DNA from: Magnetococcales bacterium
Lineage (GTDB): Bacteria > Pseudomonadota > Magnetococcia > Magnetococcales > Magnetaquicoccaceae
Direction of reading: 5' to 3'
Assembly (NCBI GenBank): GCA_015231755.1
Contig: JADGAZ010000009.1
Span: 62,001-126,000 of the forward strand
DNA: 64,000 nt
Shown here: piece by piece, positions 18,403 through 26,530 of the stretch
How positions within the stretch are numbered: position 1 is the stretch's first letter
Layout of the letters: every line of letters begins with the position of its first letter
The notes under the pieces: generated by a model
Databases searched by the model: none
Seen by the model: only the letters and a program-made list of their open reading frames with translations
What the model was told of the DNA's origin: nothing
Program-made: the position numbers and the translations under genes

Positions 18403-21237
18403 ATGTTCAAACCCGCATTTCGCATGCCACGCACCATCGGGGTGCGGATTTTCGCCGGATTCGGCGTGATCCTCCTGATTGTGGTGGCGGAGGCGGTGGT
18501 CGGCAAGCTGGGATTCGATAACGCGGTCTTCTATTTCAACCGGCATCGGGAAGCCAACCAGGTGGTGCGGGAGATCCTGGAACTGGAACGCAATGTTTTG
18601 GAGTTGCAACGGGGGGTGCTGGCCTACACCTATTCGGGTTACGCCGGTGTGGCGGCCCGGGTCAAGGAGCAGCGTCAACTGTTGACCACCCAGATGACCC
18701 GGGCCAGGGAGTTGATTCACGATCCGGCGCGTCTGGCGATTCTGGATCGCATGGATGCCCATCTGGGGATCTATTCCGACAGCTTCAGCTCCGCCATCGA
18801 GGAGCGCACCCTGCGGGATGAAATGGCTTTTTCCCAGATGGCCCGGATTGGCGACAGTACCGTGGAGATTCTGTCACGTCTGAGCGAGGAACGGCGCTCT
18901 CTGCCGGATCCGGAAGGATCGTTGCTCTCCAGTCGTTTGCAGGAGAAACTGCTCTACGCCCAACGGGACGCGCTGCGTTTTTTGATCAAACCCAACTCCC
19001 GGTTGGTGCGGGAGAATCTGGAACAACTGCCCCGCATCGAACGACTGCTGACCCAACTGGGAACCCACCTGGGGCAGGGCGGTCCCGACACGGAAATCGT
19101 CCAGGCGCTCCAGACCGGGATCGCCCGTTTCGATCAGGCTTTCAATGGCATGGTGCAGGCCACCCGCGCCTACATGCATCTGGTCTATGTGGTCATGGGG
19201 GGCGAGGCGGCGGAGATCGCCTATCTGGCCCGGGAGCTCAAGGATTATACCTTGCGGGATCAGGCCCAAGCCGAAGCGGACATGACCACGGCCATCGTGC
19301 AATCCCAGACCATCGCCCGTTGGGTCTCTTTCGGGGCCTTGCTGCTTGGTCTTTATCTCGCATGGCGGATCAGCCGGGACATCTCGAATCCCATCCGCGC
19401 CATGACCCTCACTTTGCAACATTTGGCCCGAGGGCGCATGGATGCGGAAATTCCCGGCACGGGCCGCTCCGACGAAATCGGCACCATGGCCCTGGCGGCC
19501 CACGTCTTCAAGGAAAAAGCCCACGAACTGGCCAATGCCAGCCGCTATAAATCCGAATTTTTGGCCAACATGTCCCACGAGTTGCGCACGCCCCTCAACA
19601 GTTTGTTGATTCTGGCCAAGATGTTGGCCAAAAACGAAGAGGGCAATCTGACCCGGGGGCAGGTGGATTCGGCCCAGGTGATCCACGAAAGCGGCAGCGA
19701 TCTGCTGCGTCTGATCAACGATATCCTGGATCTTTCCAAGGTGGAGGCCGGGCGCATGGAGGTGCTTTGGGAAAACCGGGGATTCGAGTCGTTTTTACGG
19801 AGCATCGAACGGCTGTTCCGTCCGGTGGCCGAGCAGAAAGGCCTTGCCTTCCGGTGCGACATCGAGCCGGGAATGCCCACCGAACTGCGCAGCGATTGGG
19901 CCAAGGTGGAACAGGTGATCCGCAATTTTCTTTCCAACGCCTTCAAGTTCACGGCTCAGGGTCATGTTCGGGTGCAGGTGACTCGGCCCCGGGTGGGCAC
20001 GGTGTTTCTCAATCCCGGACTCTCCGTGGACAACTGCGTGGCCATTGCGGTGAATGACTCCGGAATCGGCATTCCGGAGGACAAGCAGGAGCAGATCTTT
20101 GAGGCGTTCCGGCAGGTGGATGGCACCACCAGTCGCCAATATGGTGGCACCGGATTGGGGCTTTCCATCTCCCGCAAGTTCGCGGAGTTGATCGGCGGCG
20201 AGATCCGGGTGGAAAGCCATTTGGGGCAGGGGTCCACGTTTTCGCTGCTGATTCCCACCCTGCCCCCGGAATCTCTGGATCCACGATTCCGCCATGCCCT
20301 GGTGTCCCCGGAGGGGGAAAACGACGTCACCGCGTCGGAGTCCACCTTCCGGGATCCGACCCGTATCCTGTTGATCGTGGATGACGATTCGCGCAATCTT
20401 TTTGCGTTGCGGCAGTTGCTCGAAAGTCGGGTGGGGGCCATCCACACCGCCCGCAACGGACGGGATGCCATCGAGATGTTGGAAGCCCATCCCGATGTGG
20501 ATCTGGTGTTGATGGACATCATGATGCCGGAGATGGATGGTCTGGAGGCCATGCGTCAGATTCGTTTGCAGAGCCGGTTCAGTCGTCTGCCCATGCTGGC
20601 CTTGACCGCCAAGGTCATGCCTGGGGATCGGGATCAGTGCCTGGAGGCGGGTGCCAGCGACTATCTGTCCAAACCGGTGGAGCCGTTCAAGTTGTTCAGC
20701 GCCTTGTCCGACTGGCTGGGTACGCCCAAGCCGGTTTCCATCCTGCGGCCCCGTGGCGGGGAGTCGCCCGAATCGGGAGAGGAACCACCGTCCGGTGAGC
20801 CTCTCCGGGAGGTGCTTGCCGTCACGGTGCTGATCGTGGATCCGGATATGCGCAGTACCTTCAGTCTGGCCCAGGTGCTGGAAAAAAGAGTCGGACGGAT
20901 TCTGGTGGCGCGGGATGAGGGCAAGGCCCTGGAGATGCTGGAGCGGGAACCGGCCATCAATCTGATTTTCATGGACAGCCAAATTTTCCAGGCTGGAGGT
21001 TTGGAAGCTTTGTGCGCCGTGCGACAGCGTGAAACAACCCGTGCGCTGACGGTCATTGTCTTGCTCGCCGACAGTCAGCCCGACGCTGTTGTCTCTTCGA
21101 TCCTACAGGCGGGAGTCGATGATTGCCTTATCAAACCCGTGGCTCCGGACGTTTTGCTGCGGATTTTGAATCAATGGCGTCCGCAGGGCAATCCGCTTGA
21201 TCCGGATCCGTGCAATACGCCCGAATCGGTGTCATGA
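18403..21237 (+). CDS. Membrane hybrid kinase: helical periplasmic sensor, HAMP, HisKA, HATPase, two receivers
   Basis: 944 residues. A membrane helix (VRIFAGFGVILLIVVAEAVV) is followed by a long, mostly helical periplasmic region to about residue 300, a second helix (VSFGALLLGLYLAW), HAMP (SNPIRAMTLTLQHLARG) and HisKA with His392 (ANMSHELRTPLNS). HATPase motifs are NFLSNAFKFT, DSGIGIPEDK and GGTGLGLSIS. Receiver 1 is standard (Asp705 in LVLMDIMMPEMDG); receiver 2 is divergent (Asp858 in LIFMDSQIFQAGG) and lacks the usual Thr/Ser position. The ATG follows AAGGA and lies 19 bases after the binding-protein gene. The long frame starting at 18202 overlaps that gene and was trimmed. No Hpt domain, so a separate phosphotransfer protein is needed. 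Confidence 0.93.
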   Translation: MFKPAFRMPRTIGVRIFAGFGVILLIVVAEAVVGKLGFDNAVFYFNRHREANQVVREILELERNVLELQRGVLAYTYSGYAGVAARVKEQRQLLTTQMTRARELIHDPARLAILDRMDAHLGIYSDSFSSAIEERTLRDEMAFSQMARIGDSTVEILSRLSEERRSLPDPEGSLLSSRLQEKLLYAQRDALRFLIKPNSRLVRENLEQLPRIERLLTQLGTHLGQGGPDTEIVQALQTGIARFDQAFNGMVQATRAYMHLVYVVMGGEAAEIAYLARELKDYTLRDQAQAEADMTTAIVQSQTIARWVSFGALLLGLYLAWRISRDISNPIRAMTLTLQHLARGRMDAEIPGTGRSDEIGTMALAAHVFKEKAHELANASRYKSEFLANMSHELRTPLNSLLILAKMLAKNEEGNLTRGQVDSAQVIHESGSDLLRLINDILDLSKVEAGRMEVLWENRGFESFLRSIERLFRPVAEQKGLAFRCDIEPGMPTELRSDWAKVEQVIRNFLSNAFKFTAQGHVRVQVTRPRVGTVFLNPGLSVDNCVAIAVNDSGIGIPEDKQEQIFEAFRQVDGTTSRQYGGTGLGLSISRKFAELIGGEIRVESHLGQGSTFSLLIPTLPPESLDPRFRHALVSPEGENDVTASESTFRDPTRILLIVDDDSRNLFALRQLLESRVGAIHTARNGRDAIEMLEAHPDVDLVLMDIMMPEMDGLEAMRQIRLQSRFSRLPMLALTAKVMPGDRDQCLEAGASDYLSKPVEPFKLFSALSDWLGTPKPVSILRPRGGESPESGEEPPSGEPLREVLAVTVLIVDPDMRSTFSLAQVLEKRVGRILVARDEGKALEMLEREPAINLIFMDSQIFQAGGLEALCAVRQRETTRALTVIVLLADSQPDAVVSSILQAGVDDCLIKPVAPDVLLRILNQWRPQGNPLDPDPCNTPESVS

Positions 21238-21311
21238 TGCAGATGTGATGATATGATCGTGTTTTGCGTCTACCATTTGGGACAATTTGAGATCATTCGG
21301 GACACGTTCCT

Positions 21312-23021
21312 ATGGCGATTCCGCGACCTGCGTCTCTCCGTGACAGGGCTCCCTGGCTGACCGGCATGTTGACGACGCGTTTTTTGCGTTCGAGTTTTTT
21401 TTTGAGCGTGATTCTGGTGGTTTTGATTCCGGTGCATGCCCTTTGGGTCACCCATCCGGCCTTCCGCGATCTGTTGATCCGGTTCACCGAAGAGAATGCC
21501 GTGCGGTTGGCCAACCGCATGGCCGATTCGGTGGTGTTTGATGCCTCCACCGGCAAGCCATTGATCACGAATGCGTTGCGGGCCGATATGGCGCAACTCG
21601 CCAAAGGGTTTCAGCTTTACAAGTACCGGCTTTTTGATGCCCAGGGATCCATTTTGCTCTCTTCGGTCGAAGGCGATGTGGGTACTATCAACAAACATGA
21701 TTATTTTCATCAGATTGTCGCCCAGGGGCGCACCCACAGTCTGACCGTGAAAAAGAATCACCCCACCCTGGAACAAGAACGGTTTCAGCGGGATGTGGTG
21801 GAGACTTACGTACCCATCATGCGTGACAACCATTTTTCTGGGGCTTTCGAGCTTTATTCCGACATCACCGAATGGCTTTGGGCCATGGAGTGGATTGTGT
21901 CCAGAACCTCGTGGGTGCTGGGGGGCATGGCCATGGTGTTGTTGTTGGTCATTGTGGTCACCCGTTCTCAGGTGATGCGCCGTGTGGGTCTGTTCACGCA
22001 CGCCATGGCCGCAACCGCCTTGGGAGAGTTTCAGCATCGGCTTTTCCTATCCGGACGGGATGAGTTGACCGATATGGCCCTGAATTTCAACCGTATGAGC
22101 GATGAGTTGCACAAGCTCCATTGGGGATTGCAAAACGAGAAAAACAAGTTGACCACGATCATCCTGAGTGCCCGGGAGGGGATCGTGGTGACCGATGATC
22201 AAGGACAGGTGGTACTGGTCAATCCCGCGGCGGAGCGGTTGCTGGGCAAGTCCGGGGAGCAGGTCCAGCGGGAGGGCTTTGTGCGGGTGGTGGATGATCC
22301 GGAGTTCGTGGGCCGCTTCTTGGAACAAGAAGGGGTGGATATGCCCGAAACGCTGGTCTTCAATCAACATGTGCTGCAATTTTATGCCTCCACCATTCGC
22401 AACCGGGAGGGGGAGAGGATCGGATCGGCGGCTTTGATGCGGGATATCACCGAGGAAAAGAAGCTCGAAGAGAAATTGCGTAATCAATCCATCACCGATG
22501 CCTTGACCACGTTGTTCAACCGTCGCCACGCCATGGATATCCTGGGCATCGAATGGCAACGCTGTCAGCGTACCGGAATCGGATTTGCCTTCGCCTTGTT
22601 GGATGTGGATTTTTTCAAGCGGTTCAATGATGAATACGGTCACGACCAGGGCGACCGGGTGTTGAAGGCTGTGGCCAGGAGTCTGCTTTTGTACTATCGG
22701 CAGATCGATGTCTGCTGTCGTCACGGAGGGGAGGAGTTTTGCGTCATCATGCCCGGCACCACCCTTGCAGGGGCGGTGCTGGCGGCTGAACGGCTACGGC
22801 AGGGGATCGAGAGGATGCGGATCGATGGCCTGCAGGTGACCGTGAGCATCGGGGTGACGGTCAGTGATCCGTCCATGTTGCAGCATGATGATGTGGTGAA
22901 ACGGGCCGATGTCGCCCTGTATGCGGCCAAGCATGGGGGGCGTAACCGGGTGGTCGAGTGGAACGCATCTTTTGAGCCAACCGGAAAACCATGTGTGGCC
23001 CCGTCAGGGGAGTGTGTTTGA
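21312..23021 (+). CDS. Membrane diguanylate cyclase (periplasmic sensor, HAMP, PAS, GGDEF)
   Basis: 569 residues. Two membrane helices (FFLSVILVVLIPVHALWV; VLGGMAMVLLLVIVVT at about 205) flank a periplasmic sensor; then HAMP, a PAS domain (EGIVVTDDQGQVVLVNPAAERLLGK) ending in ALMRDITEEKKLEEKL, and a GGDEF domain with GGEEF at 472-476. The sequence RQID five residues before GGEEF matches the RxxD inhibitory c-di-GMP site, so product inhibition is likely. It makes c-di-GMP from GTP. Start uncertain: ATG 21312 is used, ATG 21366 (MLTTRFLRSS) also fits and neither has a strong ribosome site. Confidence 0.92.
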   Translation: MAIPRPASLRDRAPWLTGMLTTRFLRSSFFLSVILVVLIPVHALWVTHPAFRDLLIRFTEENAVRLANRMADSVVFDASTGKPLITNALRADMAQLAKGFQLYKYRLFDAQGSILLSSVEGDVGTINKHDYFHQIVAQGRTHSLTVKKNHPTLEQERFQRDVVETYVPIMRDNHFSGAFELYSDITEWLWAMEWIVSRTSWVLGGMAMVLLLVIVVTRSQVMRRVGLFTHAMAATALGEFQHRLFLSGRDELTDMALNFNRMSDELHKLHWGLQNEKNKLTTIILSAREGIVVTDDQGQVVLVNPAAERLLGKSGEQVQREGFVRVVDDPEFVGRFLEQEGVDMPETLVFNQHVLQFYASTIRNREGERIGSAALMRDITEEKKLEEKLRNQSITDALTTLFNRRHAMDILGIEWQRCQRTGIGFAFALLDVDFFKRFNDEYGHDQGDRVLKAVARSLLLYYRQIDVCCRHGGEEFCVIMPGTTLAGAVLAAERLRQGIERMRIDGLQVTVSIGVTVSDPSMLQHDDVVKRADVALYAAKHGGRNRVVEWNASFEPTGKPCVAPSGECV

Positions 23022-23056
23022 CCCCCCCCCGTCAGTGGGTTTTGACGATGATGCAT

Positions 23057-23683
23057 TTACACGTTGCTTGCGTTGGTTCGCCGGTTGCGTTGATGGGTGA
23101 AAAGAGACTCCATGACCACGATTTTCAGACGATCATAGGGGGTTGGCTTTTGGAAGACCTCCACATCTTCGGGCATGCCGCCTTTGGCGGCGATTTGGGT
23201 TTCGTCCATGGCGGTCACCACGATGATCCGGGTGCGGGTCAATTCCGAGGACTCCCGCAGGGCGCGGATCATCTGGAATCCATCCATGGCCGGCATCATC
23301 AGGTCGGCGATGATCACTTCGGGTTTGTGCAGGCCGGCCTGGATCAGGCCGTCGTAGCCGTCCTCCGCCACCACCAGTCGCACCGGCAATCCCCAGTTGG
23401 CCACCACTGCTTTGGTGATTTCCCGCAGATTTTCATCGTCTTCCACCAGCAACAGGGTCAGTTCCAGAAGATCGGGATCCTGGAGTTGTTCGCGGCGTTT
23501 GGCCAGCAGTTGGTTGATGGAACTCATGGGGATACGGCAGTGGCCCCCGGCGGTTTTCCAGGATTTGATGATTCCCCGTTCCATCCAATAGTGGATCGTT
23601 CGTTGGGAAACCCCCAACATCTGGGCCGCCTTGGAGGTGGTGACCACTGGATCGGCAACTTCCGGTGTCCGTGACAATGGCAT
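23057..23683 (-). CDS. Response regulator with N-terminal excisionase/MerR-type helix-turn-helix
   Basis: 208 residues. The N-terminal 60 residues are a winged HTH of the excisionase/BldC/MerR type (TTSKAAQMLGVSQRTIHYWMERGIIKSW followed by the wing TAGGHCRIP). A receiver domain follows (LTLLLVEDDENLREI; Asp127 in VIIADLMMPAMDG). The order HTH-then-receiver is the reverse of most response regulators. It lies alone on the minus strand between the diguanylate cyclase and the seven-gene phosphorelay group, with a 9-bp-phased repeat cluster upstream. It is probably a transcription regulator of neighbouring genes; the target is not known. Confidence 0.88.
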   Translation of the reverse strand: MPLSRTPEVADPVVTTSKAAQMLGVSQRTIHYWMERGIIKSWKTAGGHCRIPMSSINQLLAKRREQLQDPDLLELTLLLVEDDENLREITKAVVANWGLPVRLVVAEDGYDGLIQAGLHKPEVIIADLMMPAMDGFQMIRALRESSELTRTRIIVVTAMDETQIAAKGGMPEDVEVFQKPTPYDRLKIVVMESLFTHQRNRRTNASNV

Positions 23684-23720
23684 GGTGTTTCCATCGAATT
23701 CAGGAGGTGGATCGGAGAAA

Positions 23721-23743
23721 ATGCAAAAATTACAAAAATTGCA
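23721..23743. repeat. Three TTGCA-like units in exact 9-bp register
   Basis: ATGCA (23721), TTACA (23730) and TTGCA (23739), each followed by A-rich spacer, repeat every 9 bp, just upstream of the HTH response regulator gene (minus strand, start 23683). The same geometry occurs at 14154. Possible operator; not matched to a known box. Confidence 0.45.
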
Positions 23744-23811
23744 AGAATTCCGCTAATTCCAATTTTAAATGGTAATCATACTCCGTCTAGAAAGCTTGGG
23801 CAAGGAAAAAC

Positions 23812-23840
23812 TTGACCGATTAACACATAAACGTTAATTA
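23812..23840 (+). promoter_or_regulatory. Candidate sigma-70 promoter for the 24072 gene group
   Basis: TTGACC and TAATTA separated by 17 bp, in an AT-rich region. It would give an untranslated leader of about 220 bases before the ATG at 24072. Sequence match only. Confidence 0.4.
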
Positions 23841-24071
23841 ATGTATTCGTGCCTAAAGTTTGGGCGGACAGCTTTAAGGAAAAATATGCAAAAAAAGCAA
23901 ATCACGAATGGAAAAATCTTGCAATATACGAAAAACGGGAAAATAATATGAGCCATGCCGTAGGTGCTGGCGGTGCTTGATCAGGAAGCAAGCAGAAATC
24001 CCTTGGATTCGGTGTGGCCAGGATGGCCAGTCACCCCTATCCTTTTGAATCATGAAGAGTGGAGAATACCC

Positions 24072-25250
24072 ATGGAACCCAATATCGGAATCGGCAGTGT
24101 GGTCAGGTCAGGGCTTTTCACCGGGAGCCTGAAAAATGATGGGGTGGTCGAGCATCATCCCATCGTGGTCACGGTTTCGCGGAATTTTGGTTGCAATGGA
24201 GGCAAGATCGCGGAATTGTTGGCGGAACGGCTGAGTGTGAACTGCTATGGCCATTCGATGATCGATGATTTGATGAATAAAACGCATACGACCAAAAAAC
24301 TCATGTCGCTGATGGATGAAAAATTGCCCCGCGCCATCGACAGTTTTTTGTATTCGTTGCTCGTCAAACCCGAACAGTCCGTGACCGGTTATTACAAAAA
24401 TATCATCAAGACCATTCTGAACATCGCCAAGAGTGGTGGCGTGATCGTGGGACGGGGAGCCCGGTTGATTCTGGCCCATGATCCCCGGGTGTTCCGGATC
24501 CATCTGGAAGGCTCCAAGGATGTGTGCGTCAGGCGGGTCGCGGAACGGGAGGGGATCGATCCCAACGCGGCCAAACGCAAGATCGCCGAAATCGAAAAGG
24601 AACGCTCCCGTTTTCTCAAGGGCTTGTTCAAACGTTATCCCAATACCCGCACCTATTATGACCTGGTGCTCAACACGGATCGTCTCGACCCGGTACACGC
24701 GGTGGAGATCATCATCAACGCCATGGAGAAAATGGGCTATATCGACCATCTCCAGTCCGATGCCCAACCCCATCGGGAGACGGTCCCCGAATGCAAGTCT
24801 TTGCCGCCTTTGCATTTGGGACTGCATCTGCTGGTGGTCGAAGACGAGATGGAGTTCTTTTCGTTGATCAACGGCTGGCTGGAAACCTGGCCTGGCTCCG
24901 GTGGCAAGGAGTCGGGACAATCTCCGCCATTGCATTTGACCCATGCGAAAAGTTACAAGGAGGCGGAGTCGTGTCTGGATCACAATCAATACGATTTGAT
25001 TCTGCTCGATCTCAATCTGGCCGACAGCCAGGGTTTGGAACAGACCTTCGGACGGATCAACCAGAAAATTCATGACACCCCGATCATTGTTTTCACCGGC
25101 ATGGATGATGACCAGAAGGCCATCCAGGCGGTGGAGCAGGGGGCGCAGGATTATCTGGTCAAAGGACAGGTGAACAAGAAAACTCTGGTGCGCTCCATCA
25201 AACACGCGCTCTCCAGGTACAGGATCATGAAAACGTATTCCAAGAAATAA
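24072..25250 (+). CDS. Cytidylate-kinase-like domain fused to a response-regulator receiver
   Basis: 392 residues. The N-terminal 230 residues match the cytidylate-kinase-like group (Cytidylate_kin2): VTVSRNFGCNGGKIAELLAERL at the nucleotide-loop position (36-45), a mobile helical segment, GGVIVGRGARLIL, then FRIHLEGSKDVCVRRVAEREG and YDLVLNTDRL. The loop lacks the classic GKS/T lysine, as is usual in that group. The C-terminal receiver has Asp258/Glu259 (VVEDE), phosphoacceptor Asp313 (LILLDLNLAD), FTG, and Lys364 (DYLVKGQ). GGAG precedes ATG 24072. It is the first gene of a run with two receivers, an Hpt, a GGDEF response regulator and two hybrid kinases. Phosphorylation may control a nucleotide kinase or nucleotide-binding output; the activity itself is untested. 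Confidence 0.85.
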   Translation: MEPNIGIGSVVRSGLFTGSLKNDGVVEHHPIVVTVSRNFGCNGGKIAELLAERLSVNCYGHSMIDDLMNKTHTTKKLMSLMDEKLPRAIDSFLYSLLVKPEQSVTGYYKNIIKTILNIAKSGGVIVGRGARLILAHDPRVFRIHLEGSKDVCVRRVAEREGIDPNAAKRKIAEIEKERSRFLKGLFKRYPNTRTYYDLVLNTDRLDPVHAVEIIINAMEKMGYIDHLQSDAQPHRETVPECKSLPPLHLGLHLLVVEDEMEFFSLINGWLETWPGSGGKESGQSPPLHLTHAKSYKEAESCLDHNQYDLILLDLNLADSQGLEQTFGRINQKIHDTPIIVFTGMDDDQKAIQAVEQGAQDYLVKGQVNKKTLVRSIKHALSRYRIMKTYSKK

Positions 25251-25273
25251 ACCACGTTCATGAGGAGTTGGCC

Positions 25274-25654
25274 ATGGCCCGGATTCTGATCATTGACGAT
25301 GATGAACCCTTTCGGGTCCACCTTGGAATGCTGTTGAGAAATGCCGGTCATATGGTATTGGAGGTCGAGTGCGCTCTACATGCTTTGGACAAGATCGCAC
25401 TCGATCCTTTCGATTTGCTGATGACCGACATTTTCATGCCGAAGATGGATGGGTTTGAATTGCTCTCCACCTTGCTTCGGAGGCATCCAAGCATCCGGGT
25501 GATCGCCATGAGTGGCGGTGGTTCGGGGATGACCCCGGCTTTGGCGCTCAATGTGGCGCGCAAACTCGGGGCGGTCGAATGGATCAGAAAACCGTTTCAA
25601 ACAAGCGAGGTGCTCCGGGTGGTGGATCGCGCCTTGCTGTCAACTCCAACTTGA
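25274..25654 (+). CDS. Stand-alone receiver protein (CheY-like)
   Basis: 126-residue single-domain response regulator. ARILIIDDDEPF gives the acidic pocket, Asp52 (LMTDIFMPKMDG) is the phosphoacceptor, and IRKPF supplies the lysine. The usual Thr/Ser region reads VIAMSGGGSGM. GAGGAG precedes ATG 25274. It is about half identical by eye to the next gene and is probably its tandem duplicate. No output domain, so it likely works as a phosphorelay intermediate or by protein binding. Confidence 0.92.
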   Translation: MARILIIDDDEPFRVHLGMLLRNAGHMVLEVECALHALDKIALDPFDLLMTDIFMPKMDGFELLSTLLRRHPSIRVIAMSGGGSGMTPALALNVARKLGAVEWIRKPFQTSEVLRVVDRALLSTPT

Positions 25655-25688
25655 ACCAAGCTGTATTTATTAAGAAAGGCGCACGATC

Positions 25689-26087
25689 ATGGCACACATT
25701 CTGGTGGTGGATGATGATGAGAGCTTCCGGATCTATCTGGTGACCCTGCTCCGGCAGGCTGGCCACACGGTCTTGGAGGCGGACAATGGGCAGACAGGCT
25801 TGGAGTTGTGTGCGGCTTCGCCTGTGGAACTGATCATCACCGATATCTTCATGCCCAAAATGGATGGGATCGATCTGCTCGCGGCGGTGCGGACAGAGCG
25901 TCCCCAGGTCAAGGTGATCGCCATTTCCGGGGGGTACAAGGCGATGAACTCCCGTTTGACTCTGGAAATGGCCACCTCTTTTGGCGCCATGGACATCATC
26001 ACCAAGCCATTCCAGGCCGGAACGGTTTTGCAGAAAGTCACCAGGGCGCTTGAATCCACGGATGCTGAACCAACAAAGGATAAGTGA
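25689..26087 (+). CDS. Stand-alone receiver protein, paralogue of the preceding gene
   Basis: 132 residues: AHILVVDDDESF, phosphoacceptor Asp52 (IITDIFMPKMDG), VIAISGGYKAM and IITKPF. It shares the DIFMPKMDG block and the SGG feature with the protein at 25274, supporting tandem duplication. Stop codon at 26085-26087 lies directly before the Hpt gene, so both are probably co-expressed and may exchange phosphate. Confidence 0.92.
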   Translation: MAHILVVDDDESFRIYLVTLLRQAGHTVLEADNGQTGLELCAASPVELIITDIFMPKMDGIDLLAAVRTERPQVKVIAISGGYKAMNSRLTLEMATSFGAMDIITKPFQAGTVLQKVTRALESTDAEPTKDK

Positions 26088-26089
26088 AG

Positions 26090-26500
26090 ATGGAAACCGT
26101 TTTCCCATATCAAGAGTTGCTCGACTTGCAGAAATTGAGCGAAATGAAACAGGAGCTGGAAGGCGGATTCCAGACCGTGGTGCGTCACTATCAGGCCGGG
26201 ATTCTGCATCGGCCCGAAAGAATCCGTCAGGCGATCCGCGACCAGGATGCCGAACGGGTCGCCATGGAAAGTCACTCCTTGAAGAGTGTTTGTCGTCAGG
26301 TTGGTCTGGTGCGGATGGGTGAAATGGCCGCCGAGTTGGAAGCCATGGGGGTGGCCGGCAATCTCGCACAGGCCGAATCCCTGGTCGAACGGTTGATCGC
26401 CGCCAGTGTCACGGCCAACCAGGAGTTGACTTGTCATTGTGCCGGGGTCGAGTTGCCCCGACCGTTTTTCGAGAAAGGGGAAAGTTCGTCCAACCCGTAG
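26090..26500 (+). CDS. Stand-alone Hpt histidine phosphotransfer protein
   Basis: 136 residues forming a single helical Hpt domain; His62 in MESHSLKSVCRQVG is the phosphorylation site, followed by the LVRMGEMAAELE helix seen in Hpt domains. The ATG at 26090 is chosen because AAAGGA sits 9 bases before it; a GTG at 26084 is too close to that site. The hybrid kinases downstream (27535, 30017) and the one at 18403 end in receivers and lack Hpt domains, so this protein is the obvious shuttle from them to the single-domain receivers and the kinase-like fusion. That wiring is inferred from domain content. Confidence 0.87.
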   Translation: METVFPYQELLDLQKLSEMKQELEGGFQTVVRHYQAGILHRPERIRQAIRDQDAERVAMESHSLKSVCRQVGLVRMGEMAAELEAMGVAGNLAQAESLVERLIAASVTANQELTCHCAGVELPRPFFEKGESSSNP

Positions 26501-26530
26501 CCGTGACTGTTGCTGAAAGTTGAGGTCGAG

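Larger units (their letters stand above)
23684..24071. other. 388-bp AT-rich intergenic region between divergent signalling genes
   Basis: Markedly more AT-rich than the surrounding genes. It contains the 9-bp-phased repeat at 23721-23743, a second pair of similar units (ATGCA at 23887, AAGCA at 23896, also 9 bp apart) and a plausible sigma-70 promoter reading right. No coding sequence with a ribosome site was found. Confidence 0.6.
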
